From the NCBI RefSeq assembly GCF_051201015.1, contig NZ_JBPEHI010000005.1: DNA of 64,000 nt. The stretch is one strand, 5' to 3'. A program made the translations under genes and the position numbers. Shown here in pieces: positions 51,045-59,993 of the stretch. Source of the stretch: Petrimonas sulfuriphila. GTDB lineage: Bacteria > Bacteroidota > Bacteroidia > Bacteroidales > Dysgonomonadaceae. Numbering within the stretch: position 1 is the first letter of the stretch; each line of letters begins with the position of its first letter. Below the pieces are notes generated by a model, which saw only the letters and a program-made list of their open reading frames with translations, was not told the origin of the DNA and ran no database searches.

Positions 51045-53054
51045 ATGCAAAATGAAGATGATTTAAGAGGTCTAGCCAAAGTCATGGACTTTATGCGGGC
51101 AATCAGTATTTTATTCGTGGTAATCCATATTTACTGGTATTGCTACCAGTCGTTTGTAAACTGGGGTATCAATATAAGTGTAGTCGATAAGATACTACTA
51201 AACTTCCAGCGAACCGCAGGGCTATTCAGCCATATCCTGATAACGAAAGTATTTACAGTGGTATTTCTTGCCCTGTCCTGTCTGGGGACAAAGGGCGTAA
51301 GGGATGAAAAGATAACATGGGGAAAGATTATTGCTCTCCTGATAGCGGGATTTATCCTGTTTTTCCTGAACTGGTGGATGCTCTATTTACCTTTACCGCT
51401 TTCGGCAAATGCAACCTTTTATATACTGTCAATGGCTGGCGGGTATTTGTGTTTACTCGTCGCTGGGGTATGGATGTCCCGCTTACTCAAAAACAACCTG
51501 ATGGACGATGTTTTCAATTTGGAAAACGAATCGTTTATGCAGGAAACCCGCCTGATGGAAAATGAATATTCGGTGAATCTGCCCACTCATTTTTGGTATA
51601 AGAAAAAACAGCATAACGGATGGATAAACGTGGTGAACCCGTTCCGTGCCACTATCGTACTGGGCACTCCCGGTAGCGGTAAGTCCTACGCAGTGGTAGA
51701 TAATTACATCAAACAGCAGATAGAGAAGGGTTTTGCTCTTTATTGTTATGATTACAAGTTCCCTGATTTATCCGAAATTGCATACAACCACCTGATGAAC
51801 CATTCGGATGCTTACAAAGTAAAGCCCACGTTCTATGTAATCAACTTTGACGACCCACGTAAAAGCCACCGGTGTAATCCAATTAATCCGTCATTTATGA
51901 CGGACATATCCGACGCTTACGAATCGGCATACACCATTATGCTGAATTTGAACCGTAACTGGATACAGAAGCAGGGCGACTTCTTCGTGGAATCTCCCAT
52001 CATTCTGCTGACTGCAATCATTTGGTTTCTCAAAATATATAAGGACGGGCAGTATTGCACCTTCCCGCACGCTATCGAGTTCCTAAACCGGAGATATTCG
52101 GATATATTTCCAATCTTAACCTCGTATGCTGAACTAGAAAACTATTTAAGCCCCTTTATGGATGCGTGGGAATCGCAAGCCCAAGACCAGCTACAAGGAC
52201 AAATCGCTTCGGCAAAAATTCCGCTATCGAGAATGATAAGTCCCGCATTGTTCTGGGTGATGACGGGTGATGATTTTACTCTGGATATAAATAACCCGCA
52301 AGAACCCAAAGTGCTGGTAGTAGGCAATAATCCCGACCGTCAGAATATCTATTCGGCAGCACTGGGATTGTATAACAGCCGTATTGTAAAGTTGATAAAC
52401 AAGAAGGGACAGCTTAAAAGTTCGGTTATCATTGACGAGTTACCGACCATCTATTTCCGGGGATTAGATAACCTGATAGCTACCGCCCGCTCCAATAAAG
52501 TGGCGGTATGTTTGGGGTTTCAGGATTACAGCCAGCTTACAAGAGATTACGGCGATAAGGAAAGTAAGGTGATACAAAACACGGTTGGGAATATCTTTTC
52601 CGGTCAGGTAGTAGGTGAAACGGCGAAAACATTGTCAGAGCGTTTCGGGAAAGTCTTACAGAAACGCCAATCCATGACAATCAACCGCCAGGATAAATCA
52701 ACCTCAATCAGTACACAGATGGACAGCCTGATACCTGCCAGTAAAATATCAAATCTTACACAGGGAATGTTTGTGGGTGCAGTCAGTGATAATTTCGATG
52801 AACGGATAGAACAAAAGATTTTTCATTGCGAAATTGTGGTGGATAATGCCGCTGTAGCAGCCGAAACGAAAGCATATGAGAAGATTCCTGAAATAGTTGA
52901 TTTTACCGATGCCGACGGAAACGATACCATGCAAACCGAAATTGGCCTGAACTACAAACAAATAAAGCAGGATGTTTTGAATATAGTAAAAAAGGAATTA
53001 GAGAGGATTTATAATGACCCTGAATTAAGGAAACTCTTGAATAAGGAGGAATAG
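51045..53054 (+). CDS. mobC: Type IV coupling protein MobC (TraG/VirD4-like)
   Basis: A 669-aa membrane ATPase that links relaxosome and channel. Four N-terminal helices include the YWYCY region (HIYWYCYQSFVNWG), Walker A is LGTPGSGKSYAVV near residue 205 and Walker B IIDELPTIYFRG near residue 460. The start at 51,045 (MQNEDDLRGLAKVMDFMRA) fits the family; the longer frame to 51,006 overlaps mobB. A decayed copy of its last 120 bases lies at 56203-56320. Confidence 0.93.
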   Translation: MQNEDDLRGLAKVMDFMRAISILFVVIHIYWYCYQSFVNWGINISVVDKILLNFQRTAGLFSHILITKVFTVVFLALSCLGTKGVRDEKITWGKIIALLIAGFILFFLNWWMLYLPLPLSANATFYILSMAGGYLCLLVAGVWMSRLLKNNLMDDVFNLENESFMQETRLMENEYSVNLPTHFWYKKKQHNGWINVVNPFRATIVLGTPGSGKSYAVVDNYIKQQIEKGFALYCYDYKFPDLSEIAYNHLMNHSDAYKVKPTFYVINFDDPRKSHRCNPINPSFMTDISDAYESAYTIMLNLNRNWIQKQGDFFVESPIILLTAIIWFLKIYKDGQYCTFPHAIEFLNRRYSDIFPILTSYAELENYLSPFMDAWESQAQDQLQGQIASAKIPLSRMISPALFWVMTGDDFTLDINNPQEPKVLVVGNNPDRQNIYSAALGLYNSRIVKLINKKGQLKSSVIIDELPTIYFRGLDNLIATARSNKVAVCLGFQDYSQLTRDYGDKESKVIQNTVGNIFSGQVVGETAKTLSERFGKVLQKRQSMTINRQDKSTSISTQMDSLIPASKISNLTQGMFVGAVSDNFDERIEQKIFHCEIVVDNAAVAAETKAYEKIPEIVDFTDADGNDTMQTEIGLNYKQIKQDVLNIVKKELERIYNDPELRKLLNKEE

Positions 53055-53138
53055 AATTTCACACCCTATCTTAGTAACGGCAACCTTATTCACGATGTAA
53101 TAAAGTTACCGTTTTCTCTCTGTTTCATAATATATTGC

Positions 53139-53146
53139 TAATTTTG
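53139..53146 (+). promoter_or_regulatory. Candidate -7 element for the gene at 53174
   Basis: TAATTTTG, 28 bases before the ATG; no clear -33 box. It implies transcription separate from mobC. Confidence 0.45.
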
Positions 53147-53173
53147 TGCAATCAAATATGTTGCTTATTTAAT

Positions 53174-54226
53174 ATGAGTTTTGAAGATAAGAAATATTTC
53201 AAGCCTGTTTTTATCACAGCGAAAGAATTGTTGGTTGCACAAGCCGAAAGTAATCTTGTTGACATACTGAATACATCTGATATTACGGTTATGCAAACAG
53301 GATATGATAATTGGAATGGAGGAATCAATTATTACACTCTTTATATAGATATGAATGTTCCTGATTATGTCAAAAATCAGCCACAAATTGAAGCCATCGA
53401 ACAAAAAATCTTAGACGCATTTAATACTGCCACACGATATACTGAAAGTGAGGTTTTTTCTCAAATCCTTATATCGCCTAAATCCACCACCAAAATAGAT
53501 TGGTCTCTGTTAGGTAATATTTCAAAGCAAGATTTATTAAGGGATATTGAGTATCTCAAAAATGTTATGGTTTCTGTGGCAACAGGAGGACAGAGAATAC
53601 AAGACATTGATGCTGAATATCAAAAAACTTATAACAGAGTGGCGATTGCTCTAAAAAAGGTCGATATTGAAAATCCAAATAGTTATCGAAGTCTGTGGGA
53701 TTGGTATGGAAAATGGAAAAGCGATTTTTCTAGATATCAAGAAAGAAGGGATTACATCAAAGTAATGTATGAACCTGTTCTCTCTCTATTTTTAGATACC
53801 GAAGATGAAAAACTTGTTGATGTTAAAATCAACCTTACTGGCTGGGAAAGAATTAAGAGAGGAATTATTGAAATAAATAAAAGAGAAAAGCAGGCGGAAA
53901 ATGAAGAACAATTTCAGGCAGTAGGAATGTTGTGTCGAGAATTAATTATCAGTTTAGCACAGGTGGTATTTAATTCGGAACTTCACCCCTCTTTAGATGG
54001 GGTCGAAATCAGTAAGACGGATGCAAAAAGAATGTTGGAATCTTATATTGCTATTGCTCTTGCTGGGGGCGATAAGGAAGAATTAAGGTCTTATGCGAAA
54101 ATAACCAACAAGTTAGCGAATACCCTCACTCATAAAAGGACTGCGACAAAAAAAGAAATGATGTTATGTACATCTGCTACATTTGCATTGGTGAATTTTA
54201 TAGGTGTCCTCGAAGATAAATTTTAA
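53174..54226 (+). CDS. Unrecognised 350-aa protein of the first cargo block
   Basis: No family recognised with certainty. The ATG at 53,174 follows a -7-like box. The N-terminal third is alpha/beta (DILNTSDITVMQTGYDNWNG, NYYTLYIDMNVP); the middle is helical with many aromatic residues; the last 110 residues form a helical bundle (RELIISLAQVVFNSELHPSL, ESYIAIALAGGDKEELRSYA) ending in TNKLANTLTHKRTATKKEM, which recalls the C-terminal domains of abortive-infection and HEPN-like proteins. AT-rich and unlike the mob genes. Converges with the DUF2971 gene, 16 bases away. Confidence 0.6.
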   Translation: MSFEDKKYFKPVFITAKELLVAQAESNLVDILNTSDITVMQTGYDNWNGGINYYTLYIDMNVPDYVKNQPQIEAIEQKILDAFNTATRYTESEVFSQILISPKSTTKIDWSLLGNISKQDLLRDIEYLKNVMVSVATGGQRIQDIDAEYQKTYNRVAIALKKVDIENPNSYRSLWDWYGKWKSDFSRYQERRDYIKVMYEPVLSLFLDTEDEKLVDVKINLTGWERIKRGIIEINKREKQAENEEQFQAVGMLCRELIISLAQVVFNSELHPSLDGVEISKTDAKRMLESYIAIALAGGDKEELRSYAKITNKLANTLTHKRTATKKEMMLCTSATFALVNFIGVLEDKF

Positions 54227-54242
54227 TATAGAATGGGGAAGA

Positions 54243-55037
54243 TCATTTTGTCCATTTCAATTCTTTAGGCATTAGCGAGAATTTTTTCTTGTCAATAGTC
54301 ATTCGATATAACTTTGTTTCTTTCGAATAATTATGTGTAAGAAGTAAATCAATGATTTTTTGCTCGTCTTTATTGGAAACAGACAAGCCAAGAATTACCT
54401 CACTAATTGTCTTTTGGGGAAATTTCAACACCCCATTAAATGACTTTGAAATTAACCGTACTTCTTGTTCATAATCCCACATTTTTGATTTAGTGCATAA
54501 CCAATGTTGCCAATATTGGGTGTCTTCAAAGCTGTCAAATTGGTACTTTGTTATTTCTGACACATATTCAACCGGATAAATTCCATATAATCCTATTACT
54601 ACAGGGGAAAGATTTTTGAACCCAATACATATCCCCTGATGATTATCTGCATAATGCGCCCACATTACAATGTTCTTACAATCCCATGAAAAACAGCAAA
54701 TTCCAAATTTTTGTTTTTGAGTTTTATAAAACTCGTCCAAATTCAATGAGTTTGGATTTTCCAATGCTTGTTTTTCAATTCGCCGCCTTTGTTCTCGCGA
54801 ACTCATTCCAATAATGGCTGGATGTTTTGTAATATATTCTCGTATAAACTCTTTGGTTATCTTAAATTCTATCAACCCTTCGCAGCAATCGAAAGGGTCA
54901 TTAAATCCATCGGGACTTGACAAAAATATTTCTTGATTTTTAATCATCTCAAATCCCCGATTAAAATTTCTATACCGATAAATATTGTTAGACATTAATC
55001 GGTATAAACCATGCTCCATTAATTCATCTTTATTCAT
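54243..55037 (-). CDS. DUF2971 domain-containing protein
   Basis: A 264-aa protein of the DUF2971 family: YRYRNFNRGFEMIKNQEIFL and LSSPDGFNDPFDCCEGLIEF at the start and WAHYADNHQGICIGFKNL in the middle. DUF2971 proteins often sit in defence islands and mobile elements; biochemical role unknown. The start at 55,037 lies 5 bases after the stop of the PIN-like gene, with which it forms an operon; a start at 55,052 would overlap that gene. Confidence 0.8.
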   Translation of the reverse strand: MNKDELMEHGLYRLMSNNIYRYRNFNRGFEMIKNQEIFLSSPDGFNDPFDCCEGLIEFKITKEFIREYITKHPAIIGMSSREQRRRIEKQALENPNSLNLDEFYKTQKQKFGICCFSWDCKNIVMWAHYADNHQGICIGFKNLSPVVIGLYGIYPVEYVSEITKYQFDSFEDTQYWQHWLCTKSKMWDYEQEVRLISKSFNGVLKFPQKTISEVILGLSVSNKDEQKIIDLLLTHNYSKETKLYRMTIDKKKFSLMPKELKWTK

Positions 55038-55042
55038 TATAA

Positions 55043-56038
55043 TCAAATACAATAATTATCGTTTACATAGGTGTCTATGATAATTCCATTTGAAATTTTA
55101 ATTGTAATATCAAACTCTACTGTTCCGCCATTAAAGGTATTGCCTTCATATATTTTATCTCTACTACGGTCAACATATTGGCTTTCCACATATACATCAC
55201 CTTTCATATCAACATTCAAAATAGCATCCCCGTTGGGTAAAAGATAACCAGAGTATTGCAATATATCAATAGGTTCTATGTATTTTATATTATAGTAATC
55301 TGCATGTATTCTTTCGCCAGTGGCGTATTCAAAATAATCACCCCATTCTTCATCATTAAGCATATCCTTTAATTGGTCTTCAATTTCTTTGAAGTTGAGA
55401 TTTTCCTCTAACCAATCTTTGTCATAAGTGTTGAGTTTTGTCGAATACTGATTAACAAATTCAGAGATGAACGAACCAATAGAAGTGTAATATTGAACAC
55501 AAATTTCTTCTGTCGTACATTCAAGCAATAAGTCATTATCCAATGTGCCATTATCATTGGCAAAGTCCACTGTATTTTGACTAATAAATATTATTTGCTT
55601 GTGTGGGCTATTCTTACATATAGATTTAATAGATAGCCATATTAAAATATCTCGGAAATCTTTTCCGTCTTTTTTTGCAGGCTTTAATCTATTAACTGCA
55701 CGATAACATATTTCGGGCAGAAAATCATTTATATATGGAAACGCCTCAATTTTCAGCCTTTCACTAAGGAAATCGACATACTTGTCAATTTTATATTTAG
55801 AAACGCTATTTATTTCATAAGAAGGGCAATGGCGATGAAGTTTTTTTGCGATTTTATCATGTTCAGTATTTAATTCATTAAACACTCGTTCATATTCAGC
55901 ATTAATTTCATCAAAAATAATTTGAGGTATTACAATTTTTGATTCTGTTTTACTAACAAAATCAAGTAGGACTTCCCAATTTGAACTTTTCAAAGTAAAG
56001 TCCGATATAAAAATGTTCGAGTCAATTACTATATCCAT
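55043..56038 (-). CDS. PIN-like (DUF4935-type) nuclease domain protein
   Basis: A 331-aa protein. Residues 1-160 have PIN-like features: DIVIDSNIFISDF at the start, IPQIIFDEINAEY, KDFRDILIWLSIKS and FISQNTVDFANDN, giving the Asp/Glu set of metal-dependent RNases. The remainder is a helical and beta region of unknown role ending in a beta-rich DUF-like part. Likely a ribonuclease. It heads the operon with the DUF2971 gene. I use the ATG at 56,038 where the family begins. Confidence 0.78.
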   Translation of the reverse strand: MDIVIDSNIFISDFTLKSSNWEVLLDFVSKTESKIVIPQIIFDEINAEYERVFNELNTEHDKIAKKLHRHCPSYEINSVSKYKIDKYVDFLSERLKIEAFPYINDFLPEICYRAVNRLKPAKKDGKDFRDILIWLSIKSICKNSPHKQIIFISQNTVDFANDNGTLDNDLLLECTTEEICVQYYTSIGSFISEFVNQYSTKLNTYDKDWLEENLNFKEIEDQLKDMLNDEEWGDYFEYATGERIHADYYNIKYIEPIDILQYSGYLLPNGDAILNVDMKGDVYVESQYVDRSRDKIYEGNTFNGGTVEFDITIKISNGIIIDTYVNDNYCI

Positions 56039-56111
56039 ATTGTGAATTACATAAGTTACCACAAAGATACATTTTCTTTTTACTATACTTGTAACTTGTT
56101 AATAATGAAAA

Positions 56112-56138
56112 GCCCCGCCGAATCCCTTCGGCGAGGCC
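56112..56138. terminator. Hairpin CGCCGAA/TTCGGCG
   Basis: Stem around CGCCGAA-TCCC-TTCGGCG, extended by GCC and GGC with one mismatch. It is upstream of the PIN-like gene and may end transcription from the left or be a mobile-element remnant. Confidence 0.5.
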
Positions 56139-56202
56139 TCTACTAAAATCCACAGGATTAACAATAGAATCATTTAAGACTAGGACTTTGTAGCAAAATA
56201 CC

Positions 56203-56320
56203 ATACGAACCAAAATAGGCCTAAACTACAAGCATATACAGCAGGATGTTTTGAATATTGTTAAGGAAGAATTGAGAATGACCTAGAATTGAAGAAGTTG
56301 TTGAAGAAGGAGGAGGAATA
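56203..56320 (+). pseudogene. Degenerate second copy of the mobC 3' end
   Basis: Reads KIGLNYKHIQQDVLNIVKEE and LR, then a stop, a short deletion, and a final KKLLKKEEE-like end. It aligns with the last 120 bases of mobC (EIGLNYKQIKQDVLNIVKKE, ending LRKLLNKEE). The copy has stops and is not a functional gene. The segment between the two copies (53.06-56.20 kb) is the first cargo block. Confidence 0.8.
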
Positions 56321-56434
56321 GAAAGAAATGTCTATATATTATTTTTCAAGCCGAGTATTTTGCTTGGCTTTTTATGTTGTATAAGATGTTGAAAATTAAA
56401 AGTCTCTTTCATGAAATAAATAAAAACGAATCAT

Positions 56435-56442
56435 TATATTTG
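56435..56442 (+). promoter_or_regulatory. Candidate -7 element for the XRE-helicase operon
   Basis: TATATTTG, 25 bases before the XRE gene start. No -33 box that I would call. Confidence 0.45.
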
Positions 56443-56466
56443 CAGAATACATCAAAAATTTGACTG

Positions 56467-56682
56467 ATGAAACAGATAAATAGGTTAAAAGTCGTACTTG
56501 TAGAACAGAATAAAACAGGAAAATGGTTGGCGGAAACGTTGGGAAAGAATGAAGCGACTGTTTCCCGTTGGTGTACTAACGAATCACAACCTTCGCTTGA
56601 AACGTTGGTGAAAATTGCCAATGCATTGAAAGTGGATGTGAAGGATTTGCTTATCTCAACAATAAGAAAAAAAGGAATTTAA
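56467..56682 (+). CDS. XRE-family helix-turn-helix regulator
   Basis: A 71-aa Cro/CI-type DNA-binding protein: TGKWLAETLGKNEATVSRWC and ESQPSLETLVKIANALKVDV. It stands 11 bases before the large helicase gene and is probably its autoregulator, similar to control proteins of restriction-modification and other defence operons. Confidence 0.88.
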   Translation: MKQINRLKVVLVEQNKTGKWLAETLGKNEATVSRWCTNESQPSLETLVKIANALKVDVKDLLISTIRKKGI

Positions 56683-56693
56683 AAATATAAGAT

Positions 56694-59600
56694 ATGGATA
56701 CAATTAAGCTACCCCAATTAGAGCGAATAGTGTTTCAACAAGTTGGTTGTAAGAATAAAATCAAACAGCTAATTGTCCCTGAATTGGATTTACCTATAAA
56801 CATTGTTGCGAATGATAGAAGTTCTATTTCTATAGATTTTAAAGGGATTAAATATTGCTTAACTTGTAATTCCGATTCTTATCCTAATGATATAGAATAT
56901 GTCCTTCTTACCAATGTCAGACCAACATCTGAACGATTAATCGCAAAGACAATTACAGTAAAAGGATGGTTAAAACACCCTTTGCAAAAGGAATATACAG
57001 TAGAAGAAGTTATTTCGTCATGGAAAGATGATTTCTTTTTCAAAGAAGAAAATAGAGCTTCGGAAACTAACGGATTAAGGTCTCCGCAATTAGGTGCTTT
57101 GCACATGATTCTTGGTCATTTACAACTTCCTTTAGATACAGCCACTATTGTTCTTCCAACAGGAACGGGGAAGACCGAAACAATGCTATCTGCATTAGTA
57201 GCCAATCAGTGTAAAAGGTTATTAGTAACCGTTCCTTCCAATTCGTTACGAATACAACTTTTTGAAAAATTTGAAACTTTTGGATTGCTCAAAAAATTCG
57301 GAGTAATTGGAAAGAAATCATTATATCCAATTGTCGGCATAATTAATGAAAAATTTAATTCACCCGATGAACTTAAAGAGTTTATTGAAAAGTGCAATGT
57401 GATAGTAACAACTATGCATATTCTTATTGGGTGTTCTGATAATGAACAAGAGATTATAGTGTCAGCATGTTCAAATATATTTATTGACGAGGCGCACCAC
57501 GTAAAAGCCCCTTCTTGGAATCAATTTAAAAGTAAGTTTCCTGCGGAAAAAGTAGTTCAATTTACGGCGACACCCTTCCGAAATGATGGACAAAGATTGG
57601 ATGGTAAGATAATATATAACTTTCCTCTTAAATATGCCCAAGAGCAGGGATATTTCACTAAAATAGATTTTATCCCGATTCGGGAATATGATTCGGATAA
57701 AGCCGATGAAAAAATAGCAGAAGTTGCGGTTCAACGCTTAAGGGCAGATTTAAAAATTTATAATCATATATTAATGGCTCGTTGTGCGACAAAGGAACGG
57801 GCAGAAAAGATTTTTGAATTATATAAAAAACATGCCGACTTAACCCCAGTTATCATATATTCCAATTGCCCTGATTATAAAGAAACATATAGAAAAATCA
57901 CAAAAAAAGAAGCAAAAATTATTGTTTGTGTTGATATGCTTGGTGAAGGATTTGACTTGCCAGAACTAAAGATTGCAGCTTTTCACGACATCCGAAAAAG
58001 CCTTCCTATCACATTACAGTTTGCAGGGCGTTTTACCCGTACCAAATACGATGAAAAACTTGGACATGCTTCATTTATAGCCAATATTGCGGATTTGGAC
58101 GTTCGTGCGGAACTGGAAGAATTGTATGCTGATGGTGCAAATTGGAACCAAATCCTTTCTGATACAAGTTTTGGACGGATTAATGATGAGGAAGAATATA
58201 AAAGTCTTATGGATGGTTTTGAGAACTTAAGTAACTCAAATATTCCATTCAGCAATATTCGACCTAAGTTTAGTGTTGTTGTTTATAAAAATAAAACCGA
58301 TGGGTGGTTTCCAAGCAATTTCAGCAAGGGAATCCCTGGATTCGACGATTTGGAATACCAATTTCATGACATCAATAAAGAAGAAAAAATACTTGTAATC
58401 ATAACTGCAAGAAGAGGGAATGTTGAATGGGTAAACCACAAGGATATTCAACAAGTTGTTTGGGATATGATTGTTGTTTTTTGGGATACAAAAAATAACC
58501 TTCTTTTTATAAATAGTTCCGACAATGGAAGCTTATACAAAGAACTTGCAGAAGCAATTATTGGGGACGGAGAAGCGAAGAAGCCTGAAATAATAAAAGG
58601 CATAGATGTATTCAAAACCTTTTATAACATCAAAAGAACCAAATTGAGAAATGTTGGGCTTAAATACTTTATTGGGAAGGATATTCGATTTCGAATGCAC
58701 GTTGGAGCGGATGTTGCAGATGCTTTAAGTCTTGCTGAAAAACAAAAAGGCGAAAAAGCATTTGTTGTGGGCTCTGGGTTTGAAGAAGGTGAACCAGTTA
58801 ATATAGGGGCTTCGTATAAGGGACGCATTTGGAATGTGATAAAAAAGGGAGACTTAAAGGACTTCAAACAATGGTGTCTTGAAATAGGCGATAAATTAAT
58901 AAACAAAGACATTGATTCAAATCAAATCTTGAAAGAAACGTTGATTCCAGAAACTATTTCAATAGTGCCTGATGTTTATCCAGTTTGCATTGATTGGGAT
59001 GAGGACGTTTACATGAGCCATGAGACCCATTTTAGGTTTTCAATTGGCGGTTCCAATACAACAGTAGCCAATACCGACATTAGCTTGACAAGCCCGTTTG
59101 AAAATGGCAAACTATTGTTTTCAATAATTACCGACCATAAAAAAGCAGATTTTGAACTGAAATTATTTGAAAATACTACGACAGATGAACCTTATGCCGA
59201 TTTCAGTATTGTTCAAATAAGCAAGGAGAAGGTTGAAGTTTCCAATGGAAGTAAGACCTACACAGGAGTTCAATTTTTTGAAAAATATATTCCGACAATT
59301 TGGTTTGCTGATGGTTCTGCCTTGACAGGAAACGAATACGTTCAATTAAAGCAAATCATTAATGTTTACCCTAAAGACAATATCATTACTTGGAATTGGC
59401 AAGGGGTGTCGTTGGAAAAAGAGTCACAACACGTAAATCCCAAAATAACAGATTCGATACAATATAAAGTTATTGAGGAACTTAAAAAAGACAATTACGA
59501 TATCATATATGACGATGATTATTCCGGTGAGATTGCAGATGTTGTTACCTTGAAACTTCATCCTGATAAACTCAGTGTTGGTTTATATCATTTGAAATTT

Positions 59601-59963
59601 GCCATTAATGGCAAAGTAACAGAACAAGTAAAGAATTTATATGAGGTCTGTGGACAAGCCCAAAAGTCGGTTCATTGGAAACATAAAGAAGGAACTGAAT
59701 TTATCAACCACTTGCTTAGACGAGAAACTAAAAATCGCAATGGTCAAACATGTAGTCGATTAGAGGTCGGAACAAAAGATGATTTAGGAAAGTTACTATC
59801 AATTGCTAAAAAAGAAATTCCTATGGAATATGAAATCTATATTGTTCAGCCGGGATTTTCAAAAGCGACAGCAACAGATGAAATATTGACCTTATTGGGG
59901 GTAACCGAAAATTACGTGAAAGAAGTTGCGGGAATAAATCTCAAAATTATTGCTAACCAATAA
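56694..59963 (+). CDS. SF2 (DEAD/DEAH) helicase with possible C-terminal nuclease motif
   Basis: A 1,089-aa protein. After an N-terminal region of about 150 aa come the SF2 helicase motifs: Walker A LPTGTGKTE (about residues 153-161), DEAH in IFIDEAHHVK (about 264), TATPFRND (about 290) and QFAGRFTRTK (about 442), as in type I/III restriction translocases. A long middle part is unassigned. Near residues 939-966, YDDDYSGEIADVVTLKL and then LYHLKFAING resemble a PD-(D/E)XK-like core with Asp and Lys (and His where Glu is usual), which would make it a helicase-nuclease; this is inference. It is followed by GajA/GajB-like genes after 30 bases. Confidence 0.78.
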   Translation: MDTIKLPQLERIVFQQVGCKNKIKQLIVPELDLPINIVANDRSSISIDFKGIKYCLTCNSDSYPNDIEYVLLTNVRPTSERLIAKTITVKGWLKHPLQKEYTVEEVISSWKDDFFFKEENRASETNGLRSPQLGALHMILGHLQLPLDTATIVLPTGTGKTETMLSALVANQCKRLLVTVPSNSLRIQLFEKFETFGLLKKFGVIGKKSLYPIVGIINEKFNSPDELKEFIEKCNVIVTTMHILIGCSDNEQEIIVSACSNIFIDEAHHVKAPSWNQFKSKFPAEKVVQFTATPFRNDGQRLDGKIIYNFPLKYAQEQGYFTKIDFIPIREYDSDKADEKIAEVAVQRLRADLKIYNHILMARCATKERAEKIFELYKKHADLTPVIIYSNCPDYKETYRKITKKEAKIIVCVDMLGEGFDLPELKIAAFHDIRKSLPITLQFAGRFTRTKYDEKLGHASFIANIADLDVRAELEELYADGANWNQILSDTSFGRINDEEEYKSLMDGFENLSNSNIPFSNIRPKFSVVVYKNKTDGWFPSNFSKGIPGFDDLEYQFHDINKEEKILVIITARRGNVEWVNHKDIQQVVWDMIVVFWDTKNNLLFINSSDNGSLYKELAEAIIGDGEAKKPEIIKGIDVFKTFYNIKRTKLRNVGLKYFIGKDIRFRMHVGADVADALSLAEKQKGEKAFVVGSGFEEGEPVNIGASYKGRIWNVIKKGDLKDFKQWCLEIGDKLINKDIDSNQILKETLIPETISIVPDVYPVCIDWDEDVYMSHETHFRFSIGGSNTTVANTDISLTSPFENGKLLFSIITDHKKADFELKLFENTTTDEPYADFSIVQISKEKVEVSNGSKTYTGVQFFEKYIPTIWFADGSALTGNEYVQLKQIINVYPKDNIITWNWQGVSLEKESQHVNPKITDSIQYKVIEELKKDNYDIIYDDDYSGEIADVVTLKLHPDKLSVGLYHLKFAINGKVTEQVKNLYEVCGQAQKSVHWKHKEGTEFINHLLRRETKNRNGQTCSRLEVGTKDDLGKLLSIAKKEIPMEYEIYIVQPGFSKATATDEILTLLGVTENYVKEVAGINLKIIANQ

Positions 59964-59971
59964 TAATTTTG
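59964..59971 (+). promoter_or_regulatory. Candidate -7 element between helicase and gajA-like gene
   Basis: TAATTTTG starts immediately after the helicase stop codon, 22 bases before the next ATG. It could give the OLD/UvrD pair its own promoter, but the -33 box is missing. Confidence 0.35.
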
Positions 59972-59993
59972 CTAAACATAAAGTGGACGCAGT

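Larger units (their letters stand above)
56039..56466. other. Junction between two cargo blocks
   Basis: Gene-free stretch that contains a hairpin terminator, a decayed mobC 3' copy and the candidate promoter of the XRE gene, each listed separately. I see no intact gene in it. Confidence 0.6.

Noticed and set aside
56022..56213. Small minus-strand frame upstream of the PIN-like gene
   Set aside because: It overlaps the PIN start and a terminator hairpin and has no coding pattern.
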